Assembly (NCBI GenBank): GCA_027019045.1
Contig: JALUXI010000281.1
Span: 1 to 5,631, forward strand
DNA length: 5,631 nt
Reading direction: 5' to 3'
Source: Piscirickettsiaceae bacterium
GTDB lineage: Bacteria; Pseudomonadota; Gammaproteobacteria; Thiomicrospirales; Thiomicrospiraceae
Positions 1 to 4,673 of the stretch are shown piece after piece. The notes below the pieces were generated by a model. The model saw nothing but the letters and a program-made list of their open reading frames with translations, did no database searches and was not told where the DNA came from. Positions within the stretch are counted from its first letter, which is position 1. Each line of letters opens with the position of its first letter. Position numbers and translations under genes: made by a program.

Positions 1-96
1 CATCCAACCTAAGTAGATTTTATTGTTCACATGCCCCATCAGATCAATTTCTTCAGGGGTGACAGTATGGGTTTGCTCAAATTTTTGGGGTTGCAT
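1..96 (-). CDS. Acyl-CoA thioesterase, 4HBT/hotdog family (N-terminal 32 residues only)
   Basis: Reading the minus strand from the ATG at 96-94 gives an open frame of 32 codons that runs off the left edge. It begins MQPQKFEQTHTVTPEE, followed by IDLMGHVNNKIYLGWM. The block D-x-M-G-H-V-N-N-x-x-Y-L (D18, G21, H22, N24, N25, Y28) is the N-terminal signature of the 4-hydroxybenzoyl-CoA thioesterase family (YbgC/FadM type). In that family the Asp lies in the active site and the GHVNN segment leads into the central hotdog helix. Members are cytosolic and hydrolyse acyl-CoA thioesters; the substrate cannot be told from this fragment. There is no clear Shine-Dalgarno sequence ahead of the ATG, but the signature lies at the usual distance from the N-terminus, which supports this start. 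The gene is divergent from aroC. About three quarters of a normal 130-150 aa protein lies outside the window. Confidence in the family is high, in the specific function low. Confidence 0.85.
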   Translation of the reverse strand, partial: MQPQKFEQTHTVTPEEIDLMGHVNNKIYLGWM

Positions 97-104
97 GGTA
101 AAAT
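96..104 (+). promoter_or_regulatory. Candidate extended -10 promoter element for aroC
   Basis: TGGTAAAAT matches the extended -10 form TGnTATAAT at all but one position. It overlaps the start of the divergent thioesterase. No good -35 hexamer stands at 16-18 bp upstream, which is tolerable for an extended -10 promoter. Transcription would start near 111, immediately before the 8-bp target duplication of MITE-1. In the reconstructed pre-insertion sequence this gives an aroC leader of about 25 nt that contains the AAGAGAG ribosome binding site. Placement is inferred from sequence alone. Confidence 0.4.
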
Positions 105-111
105 GGCTCAA

Positions 112-119
112 ATTATTTT
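112..119. repeat. Left target site duplication of MITE-1 (ATTATTTT)
   Basis: The octamer ATTATTTT directly precedes the GTAA end of the element at 120 and is repeated exactly just after its TTAC end, at 262-269. An 8-bp duplication is the length made by IS66-family transposition. The exact match and exact abutment at both ends define the element as 120-261. Confidence 0.9.
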
Positions 120-159
120 GTAACTGCTCAGTTGACACCGTAACTGCTCAGATTGCCCC
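120..159 (+). repeat. Two tandem 20-bp units at the left tip of MITE-1
   Basis: GTAACTGCTCAG occurs at 120-131 and again at 140-151. Extended to 20 bp, the units 120-139 and 140-159 match at 16 positions. The palindrome axis of the element (about 200) fits the inner unit, while the target duplication abuts the outer unit, so the outer unit is an extra copy of the transposon tip. The 20-bp period is close to two helical turns. The outer unit contains TTGACA (132-137), a perfect -35 hexamer, but no -10 is found at a suitable distance. Confidence 0.85.
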
Positions 160-261
160 TGAAATTCGTCAATTCAAGGCAGAAAATGTGATTTTACAAG
201 TCGTAAATGACCATTTTCCAACGCAGAAGTGGCGGATTTCAGGGGTGAGCTGAGTCGTTAC
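120..261. mobile_element. MITE-1: 142-bp foldback element with IS66-like ends
   Basis: The element starts GTAACTGCTCAG and ends CTGAGTCGTTAC, and is bounded by the 8-bp direct repeat ATTATTTT. The inner left copy of the tip (140-175) pairs with the right end (226-261) as a 36-bp inverted repeat with 28 matches, including an exact 10-bp block CCCCTGAAAT (156-165) against ATTTCAGGGG (236-245). Pairing continues inward: AAAATG (183-188) with CATTTT (212-217), and TTTAC (193-197) with GTAAA (203-207), so nearly the whole element folds on an axis near position 200. There is no transposase gene, so mobility would need a full-length relative supplied in trans. GTAA termini with 8-bp target duplications are characteristic of the IS66 family; that assignment is from known family traits, not from a search. 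The element lies between the divergent thioesterase and aroC, inside the probable aroC leader. Confidence 0.85.
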
Positions 262-269
262 ATTATTTT
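262..269. repeat. Right target site duplication of MITE-1 (ATTATTTT)
   Basis: Exact copy of 112-119, immediately after the TTAC terminus at 258-261. It is followed directly by the aroC ribosome binding site AAGAGAG (270-276), so the insertion left the translation signal intact. Confidence 0.9.
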
Positions 270-283
270 AAGAGAGATTATAT

Positions 284-1393
284 ATGGCAGGTAATACTTT
301 AGGTCAATGTTTTCGGGTGACCACCTTTGGAGAGAGTCATGGTAAGGCGCTAGGGGCGATTATTGATGGGTGTCCGCCTGGTTTGGAGTTGAGTGAAGCG
401 GATATTCAAGCAGAGCTGGATCGTCGTAAACCAGGCACCTCTAAATTCACTACCCAACGCCGTGAAGCGGATGAGGTGGAAATTTTATCGGGGGTGTTTG
501 AGGGGAAAACCACGGGTACGCCGATTGGCTTATTGATTCGCAATACCGATCAACGCTCGCAAGATTACAGTCGAGTGGCAGAGACTTTCCGTCCTGCTCA
601 TGCAGACTATACCTATACCCAGAAATACGGTTTTCGAGATTACCGTGGTGGCGGGCGTTCTTCTGCTCGTGAAACAGCAATGCGTGTAGCGGCAGGGGCG
701 ATCGCCAAGAAATATTTAAAAGAGCGCTTGGGCGTGGAAGTGAAAGGCTATCTTTCCCAGCTAGGACCAATTCAAGTGGAGCAGGTGTCTTGGCCATTCG
801 ATAATGACAATCCTCTCTTCTGTCCAGACCCTGAAAAGCGGGTGGAGATGGAGCAGTTTATGGTCGATTTGAAAAAGACGGGCGACTCAATTGGTGCCAA
901 AATTACCATTATTGCCAAAAATGTCCCCGTTGGATTGGGCGAGCCTGTGTTTGATCGTTTGGATGCCGATTTGGCTCACGCTTTAATGAGCATCAATGCG
1001 GTCAAAGGGGTAGAGATTGGCGATGGCTTTGCCGTGGTGAATCAACGAGGCTCTGAACACCGTGATGAGATGGACCCTGAAAAAGGGTTTTTATCCAATC
1101 ATGCGGGCGGTATTTTGGGTGGGATTTCTACTGGGCAAGATATCGTGGCGCATATTGCACTGAAGCCGACTTCCAGTATTACGATTCCAGGCAAAAGTAT
1201 CACCACGGATGGGCAGTCGACCGAGATGATTACCAAAGGTCGGCATGATCCTTGTGTCGGTATTCGTGCAACACCGATTGCGGAAGCTCAGATGGCGATT
1301 GTGCTGCTAGATCACTTTATGCGCAATCGTGCTCAGAATGCGGATGTAGAGCCACCAATTATGGATTTAGCGCACCCTTCAGGGGCTGAATAA
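284..1393 (+). CDS. aroC: Chorismate synthase
   Basis: This cytosolic enzyme catalyses the last shikimate-pathway step: 5-enolpyruvylshikimate-3-phosphate to chorismate, by trans-1,4 elimination of phosphate using reduced FMN. The 369-residue product is close to the usual ~360. It begins MAGNTLGQCFRVTTFGESHG, nearly identical to the enterobacterial AroC start. The family signatures are all present: GESHG at 16-20, RGGGRSSARET at 121-131, AVKGVEIGDGF at 239-249, KPTSSI at 294-299 and RHDPCVGIRA at 320-329. Both invariant histidines of the family's acid-base chemistry are visible (H19 and H106, the latter in RPAHADYTY). The ATG at 284 is preceded by AAGAGAG (270-276) at 7-nt spacing. The MFS gene starts 9 bp after the stop, indicating an operon. 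The leader carries MITE-1. No lesion is seen, and the product should be fully active. Confidence 0.98.
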   Translation: MAGNTLGQCFRVTTFGESHGKALGAIIDGCPPGLELSEADIQAELDRRKPGTSKFTTQRREADEVEILSGVFEGKTTGTPIGLLIRNTDQRSQDYSRVAETFRPAHADYTYTQKYGFRDYRGGGRSSARETAMRVAAGAIAKKYLKERLGVEVKGYLSQLGPIQVEQVSWPFDNDNPLFCPDPEKRVEMEQFMVDLKKTGDSIGAKITIIAKNVPVGLGEPVFDRLDADLAHALMSINAVKGVEIGDGFAVVNQRGSEHRDEMDPEKGFLSNHAGGILGGISTGQDIVAHIALKPTSSITIPGKSITTDGQSTEMITKGRHDPCVGIRATPIAEAQMAIVLLDHFMRNRAQNADVEPPIMDLAHPSGAE

Positions 1394-1402
1394 CCGCTAG
1401 AG

Positions 1403-2551
1403 ATGACGAAAACTGAACCCAAAGTGGGGTTTTTAAAGCTATCTCGCTTCTATTTCTTCTACTTTGCAGGGTTAGGGGCGATTGTCCCTTATCTGAGCCT
1501 CTATTTTCAGTCCCTGCAGTTTAATGCTCTGCAAATAGGGATCTTGATGGGGGTGATGATTGGCACCAAAACCCTTTCTCCCAATCTCTGGGGATGGTTG
1601 GCAGATATAAGCCATAAACAGGTCTTTTGGATTCAGATCACCAGCTTTTTTAGCCTGATTGCCCTAGCAGGACTGGGAATTTTGGCATTTTTTCCCGTTT
1701 TGCTCGGTGTCATGTTTGTGTTCAGTTTTTTCTGGCACGGCGCTCTGCCTCTGTTTGAAGCCTATACTTTTCGGGCGTTAGCAGCACAAAAGACGGTTTA
1801 TGGTCGCATTCGGCTTTGGGGGTCGATTGGGTTTATTGTGGCAGTGCTCGGCGTGGGATGGGGCGTTGAGCATTGGGGTATTCAAACTCTGCCTCTGATT
1901 CTGCTCAGCGTCATGGCTTTGGCATTTTTTGCAACGCTGGGGTTGCCAGAGCAGGCAGAGAAGCCTGTTGACACGCAAAAGGCTTTAAGTTTTTGGCAGA
2001 TTGTTAAACAGCCTTGGATTGCGAGTTTATTGGTAGTCAGCTTTTTAATTCAGTTGTCGCACGGGGCTTATTACAGCTTTTATAGCATCTATTTGAATGA
2101 TGCGGGGTACAGCAAAACGGGGATCGCTTGGCTCTGGGCATTGGGGGTGATTGCTGAGATTGGCATCTTTTATTATATGACGCTTTTGCTGCACCGTTGG
2201 TCAGCGGTGCTGTTATTGAAAGTGGCGTTATTTTTGACTGCCTTGCGTTGGGTGTTGATAGCAGAAGGCATTGACTATTTAAGTATTTTGCTATTTGCTC
2301 AACTCTTGCATGCCGCCAGTTATGGGCTGTTTCATGCCGCTGCCATTTATTTGATTGACCATCACTTCTCGGGGGCGAATCAAGCGAGAGGTCAGGCGAT
2401 TTATGCCTCCATTAGTCATGGTTTGGGCGGTGGCTTGGGGATGTTTATCGCAGGGGTATTGTGGTCGCACTACGGTGGTGAAATCGCTTTTCTATTCAGT
2501 GCGGTGGTGGTCATAATGGCACTTTTGATGGTCAAAGAAGAAAAAGGATGA
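1403..2551 (+). CDS. MFS transporter, HcaT/LacY-like (MFS_1_like) family
   Basis: The 382-residue, strongly hydrophobic protein is consistent with a 12-helix inner-membrane major facilitator. The first helix (about 14-34, RFYFFYFAGLGAIVPYLSLY) is typical of the HcaT/nucleoside-symporter branch. The loop between helices 2 and 3 holds the MFS signature as GWLADISHK (64-72). YGRIRLWGSIGF (133-144) is the conserved segment at helix 5 of this branch, and RGQAIYASISHGLGGGLG (329-346) matches its late C-terminal motif. A charged central loop near 182-203 divides the two six-helix halves. These proteins are proton-coupled importers of small organic solutes; the substrate cannot be read from sequence. 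The gene lies 9 bp after aroC and 55 bp before ppnP. The Shine-Dalgarno sequence at 1403 is weak (only TAGAG directly before the ATG), suggesting translational coupling to aroC. Family is near certain, substrate unknown. Confidence 0.9.
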   Translation: MTKTEPKVGFLKLSRFYFFYFAGLGAIVPYLSLYFQSLQFNALQIGILMGVMIGTKTLSPNLWGWLADISHKQVFWIQITSFFSLIALAGLGILAFFPVLLGVMFVFSFFWHGALPLFEAYTFRALAAQKTVYGRIRLWGSIGFIVAVLGVGWGVEHWGIQTLPLILLSVMALAFFATLGLPEQAEKPVDTQKALSFWQIVKQPWIASLLVVSFLIQLSHGAYYSFYSIYLNDAGYSKTGIAWLWALGVIAEIGIFYYMTLLLHRWSAVLLLKVALFLTALRWVLIAEGIDYLSILLFAQLLHAASYGLFHAAAIYLIDHHFSGANQARGQAIYASISHGLGGGLGMFIAGVLWSHYGGEIAFLFSAVVVIMALLMVKEEKG

Positions 2552-2593
2552 TTGAATCTGCTTAGCATGGGAAAGCGTTGAATTGTTAAAACC

Positions 2594-2600
2594 AAAGGAG
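2594..2600 (+). promoter_or_regulatory. Ribosome binding site deciding the ppnP start
   Basis: AAAGGAG lies 6 nt before the ATG at 2607. A longer in-frame reading from TTG at 2583 would place this site inside the coding sequence and has no comparable site of its own, so the ATG is chosen. Confidence 0.85.
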
Positions 2601-2606
2601 CAAAAA

Positions 2607-2918
2607 ATGAGTGAGTTTAAAAATGTCACCATCGTGAAAGAAGCGAATATCTATTTTGATGGCAAGGTGACGAGCCGTACGGTGATTTTTGAAGATGGTA
2701 CCCGTAAGACCTTGGGGATTATGATGCCTGGAGAGTATGAATTTGGTACAGAAGCGGCAGAGGTGATGGAGATGTTGGCAGGCGAGGTGGAGGTGTTATT
2801 GCCAGGTGCTGATGAGTGGCAAGCGATACCCGCAGGCGAAAGCTTTGAAGTACCTGCCAACTCCAAGTTTGGGATTAAGGTACACAGTGTGGCTGATTAC
2901 TGCTGTTCTTACGAGTAA
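2607..2918 (+). CDS. ppnP: Pyrimidine/purine nucleoside phosphorylase (PpnP, formerly YaiE/DUF1255)
   Basis: The 103-residue product is a single small cupin-like beta-barrel, against about 94 residues in E. coli PpnP. Family landmarks appear in order: NIYFDGKVTSR (14-24), GIMMPGEYEFGT (37-48), VMEMLAGEVEVLLPG (53-67), W71-Q72, AGESFEVPANSKFGIKV (76-92) and the closing YCCSY (98-102). These match the E. coli pattern EYFSGKV / GVMVEGEYTFST / VISGALNVLLP / W-Q / AGSVFNVPGHSEF / YLCRY. Characterised members phosphorolyse a broad range of nucleosides to the free base and ribose-1-phosphate in the cytosol. The gene follows the MFS gene by 55 bp and has its own strong ribosome binding site, so it is probably the last cistron of the aroC unit, or separately promoted. 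The second and third bases of its TAA stop are the first two bases of the MITE-2 target duplication. The nearest terminator is now displaced to 3094-3116. Confidence 0.93.
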   Translation: MSEFKNVTIVKEANIYFDGKVTSRTVIFEDGTRKTLGIMMPGEYEFGTEAAEVMEMLAGEVEVLLPGADEWQAIPAGESFEVPANSKFGIKVHSVADYCCSYE

Positions 2919-2921
2919 TTA
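2917..2921. repeat. Left target duplication of MITE-2 (AATTA)
   Basis: AATTA directly before the GAGAG end at 2922 is repeated exactly at 3082-3086, directly after the CTCTC end. It overlaps the last two bases of the ppnP stop codon. Being AT-rich and partly self-symmetric, the true duplication could be 4 bp if the element has one extra terminal A. Confidence 0.7.
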
Positions 2922-3081
2922 GAGAGCTTTGCACGAGATGGCTACACGGATAAAAAAGGCTAAAACTTCCCGACTCTTCGTTGAAAAACTTGGCAAGAGC
3001 CAGCTATTGCCTGCGTTTTCCGCCTTGATTCGAGAAATTTTATCTCTTTTTTCTCTCGCGTCCCACTCATGCAAAGCTCTC
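2922..3081. mobile_element. MITE-2: 160-bp full-length foldback element
   Basis: The ends form an exact 12-bp inverted repeat, GAGAGCTTTGCA (2922-2933) and TGCAAAGCTCTC (3070-3081). The two 80-bp halves match as reverse complements at about 52 of 80 positions without gaps, more if one or two gaps are allowed. Examples are TAAAA around 2960 against TTTTA around 3040, and the centre, where GGCAAGAGC pairs with GCTATTGCC (2992-3011) about an axis at 3001.5. It is bounded by AATTA direct repeats. There is no coding capacity, so it is a non-autonomous element. The tip resembles IS5-family ends of the GAGACCTTTGCA type (one difference in 12, from memory), although IS5 relatives usually duplicate 3-4 bp, so the parent family is uncertain. 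It sits between the ppnP stop and the downstream terminator. As RNA it would form a long imperfect hairpin on the 3' end of the ppnP message. Confidence 0.8.
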
Positions 3082-3086
3082 AATTA
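3082..3086. repeat. Right target duplication of MITE-2 (AATTA)
   Basis: Exact copy of 2917-2921, abutting the right terminus of MITE-2. Deleting the element plus this copy rejoins the ppnP stop to a terminator that begins 10 bp downstream. Confidence 0.7.
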
Positions 3087-3093
3087 AATTCAC

Positions 3094-3116
3094 ATCCCGC
3101 TTTGGTGGGATTTTTT
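3094..3116 (+). terminator. Rho-independent terminator of the aroC-MFS-ppnP unit
   Basis: ATCCCGC (3094-3100), loop TTTG, GTGGGAT (3105-3111) form a 7-bp stem with one G-U pair, followed by a run of six T (3111-3116). It serves transcription arriving from ppnP. It ends 13 bp before the rmuC ATG, so little room is left for an rmuC promoter downstream of it; rmuC may depend partly on readthrough or on a promoter that also crosses the hairpin. Confidence 0.8.
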
Positions 3117-3118
3117 AT

Positions 3119-3124
3119 AGGTGA
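3119..3124 (+). promoter_or_regulatory. Ribosome binding site deciding the rmuC start
   Basis: AGGTGA lies 5 nt before the ATG at 3130. The alternative in-frame GTG at 3121 lies within this site and has only the T-tract of the terminator upstream, so the ATG is preferred. Confidence 0.75.
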
Positions 3125-3129
3125 GTGAA

Positions 3130-4656
3130 ATGGAACAGAGCTTGATTTTGGGAATTGTTGGGCTGATTTTAGGGGTTGGATTCGGGTGGCTGTTAGGGCG
3201 ATTGAAAATGTCGGCGGTTCTACAACAGCAGGAGGCAGATTTATTGAATGCACAACAGATGCTTCAGCAAAATCTGGCATTGGCTGAACAGCAAGCAACC
3301 CAAGCTCAGGATGAAGCTGAGCATTTAAAACAGCAGTTAGAGGCATTGCAAGTTGAGCATCAGGCGCAAGCTCAGGCGGTGGCGAAGTTGGAGGAGCGGG
3401 CGACACAATTACAGCAGCAGGAAGCTCAGCAAAAAGAGACCTATCAACAGCAGATAGAGTCTCTCAAGCAGCAGCAGCAACAACAGGTTGAAAAGCATGA
3501 AGCTTTGCAGGCAGAAAAAGCCCAATTGGCACTGGATAAAAAGGCATTGGAAACCGAGATGTCCGCTTTAGAGTCTCGCTTGCAGGCTCAGATGGCACAG
3601 TTTGAAGAGCAGAAAGTGGCATTAAAAACCGAGTTTGAGAATTTGGCGAATCAGATTTTTGAACAGAAGGGGCAGAACTTTAAGCAGCTCAACCAAGAGA
3701 GTTTAAAACAGTTGCTTTCACCGCTGCAACAAGACATGACGCAGTTTAAACAGCGTATGGAGCAGCTCTACGGGCAAGAGAGTGAGCAGCGCATTCAGTT
3801 AAAAACAGAACTGGTGCATCTGCAAAAACTCAATCAAGAGATTACTGAACAGGCAGAAGCTTTAACCAAAGCGTTGCAAGGGCAGAAGAAAACCCAAGGG
3901 AATTGGGGCGAGCTGATGCTGGAAAATGTACTGGAGAGCAGTGGACTGCGTAAGGGGCAGGATTATGAAAGAGAAGTCTCCTTTACAGGTATAGAAGGGC
4001 GGCAACGACCCGATGCGATTGTCTATTTGCCGCAAAATAAACATATCATTATCGATGCCAAAACTTCTTTACAGGCCTATACCCGTTATGTTAATGCCGA
4101 AACAGAAGCGGAGGCACAACAGGCATTGGCCGAGCATGTCAAGGCGGTGAGTGATCGCATTGAGGAGCTGTCTAATCGAGATTATTACCAGATTGAAGGC
4201 TTAAATTCGCCTGAAGTGGTGGTGATGTTTATGCCGATTGAATCGGCGTATATCGAAGCGTTAAAGGTGCAGCCTGATCTGTATCAAAAGGCGATAGAGA
4301 AACAGGTACTGGTCACCACACCCACCACGCTATTGACCAGCTTAAATATGGTGCGCCAGCTTTGGAAGTTTGAGGAGCAGAATAAGCACACGGCAGCTTT
4401 GGCGAAAAGTGCAGGCAAAGTATATAACAAGCTGCGTCTGTTTCTTGAGAGTATGGATGGCGTGGGGAGAAGTTTGGATAAGGCAAAGGATACTTACCAA
4501 AAAGCTTATGAACGACTCTATAGCGGCAAGGGTAGCCTCATCACGCTGGCATCGGAGTTTGAACAATTGGGTGTATCGGTTAAAGAAAAGTTGCCAGAGG
4601 CGATCGTGGAAAAGGCAAGGTTAGAGCTCAGTCAAGATGAAAAGCAGACTGATTAG
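3130..4656 (+). CDS. rmuC: DNA recombination protein RmuC
   Basis: The predicted product has 508 residues; E. coli RmuC has 475. Residues about 4-23 (SLILGIVGLILGVGFGWLLG) form one N-terminal membrane anchor. Residues about 30-245 are a long Gln/Glu/Ala-rich coiled coil that includes a run of six glutamines (114-119). The conserved RmuC core follows, with GNWGE (257-261), then RPDAIVYLP (293-301) and IIIDAK (306-311). This P-D...D-A-K arrangement, with the upstream Glu, fits the PD-(D/E)XK nuclease-like fold assigned to the family. NSPEVVVMFMPIESAY (359-374) and the segment VTTPTTLLTSLNMVRQLW (395-412) are further family blocks. RmuC limits recombination at inverted repeats in E. coli; its biochemical activity is less well established. 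Neighbours are a terminator just upstream and a sensor gene 17 bp downstream. The start is set by AGGTGA; a GTG start nine bases earlier is possible. Confidence 0.95.
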   Translation: MEQSLILGIVGLILGVGFGWLLGRLKMSAVLQQQEADLLNAQQMLQQNLALAEQQATQAQDEAEHLKQQLEALQVEHQAQAQAVAKLEERATQLQQQEAQQKETYQQQIESLKQQQQQQVEKHEALQAEKAQLALDKKALETEMSALESRLQAQMAQFEEQKVALKTEFENLANQIFEQKGQNFKQLNQESLKQLLSPLQQDMTQFKQRMEQLYGQESEQRIQLKTELVHLQKLNQEITEQAEALTKALQGQKKTQGNWGELMLENVLESSGLRKGQDYEREVSFTGIEGRQRPDAIVYLPQNKHIIIDAKTSLQAYTRYVNAETEAEAQQALAEHVKAVSDRIEELSNRDYYQIEGLNSPEVVVMFMPIESAYIEALKVQPDLYQKAIEKQVLVTTPTTLLTSLNMVRQLWKFEEQNKHTAALAKSAGKVYNKLRLFLESMDGVGRSLDKAKDTYQKAYERLYSGKGSLITLASEFEQLGVSVKEKLPEAIVEKARLELSQDEKQTD

Positions 4657-4673
4657 AACAGGATTTTATACAG

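Noticed and set aside
132..137. Perfect -35 hexamer TTGACA in the left tip of MITE-1.
   Set aside because: The sequence 16-18 bp downstream is GC-rich (around GCCCCT) with no -10 resemblance, so no promoter is called.
23..253. Plus-strand open frame of 76 codons upstream of aroC.
   Set aside because: It runs antisense through the thioesterase start and then through MITE-1. It shows no recognisable family and no ribosome binding site, so it is accidental.
693..704. GCGATCGC octamer in aroC, resembling the cyanobacterial HIP1 palindrome.
   Set aside because: Only one copy is seen, and the gene set is gammaproteobacterial; one occurrence is not informative.
450..797. 115-codon minus-strand open frame inside aroC, and similar ones inside the MFS, ppnP and rmuC genes.
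   Set aside because: They lie opposite well-recognised conserved genes, have no family resemblance and no start signals; they are shadows of the coding strand.
2548..2565. Five-codon ATG...TAG frame overlapping the MFS stop after AAAAAGG.
   Set aside because: It has a plausible ribosome binding site, but it is too short and has no conserved feature or regulatory partner to support a leader peptide.
2583..2606. TTG start giving ppnP eight extra residues.
   Set aside because: The strong AAAGGAG site serves the ATG at 2607, and the shorter protein aligns with the family start.
2919..3120. Possible riboswitch or structured regulatory RNA upstream of rmuC.
   Set aside because: The folding is explained by full-length inverted repeats with flanking target duplications, which indicates a MITE, plus a standard terminator.
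3468..3486. CAG/CAA run encoding six glutamines in rmuC.
   Set aside because: Short, mixed-codon and within a generally glutamine-rich coiled coil; not a meaningful microsatellite.
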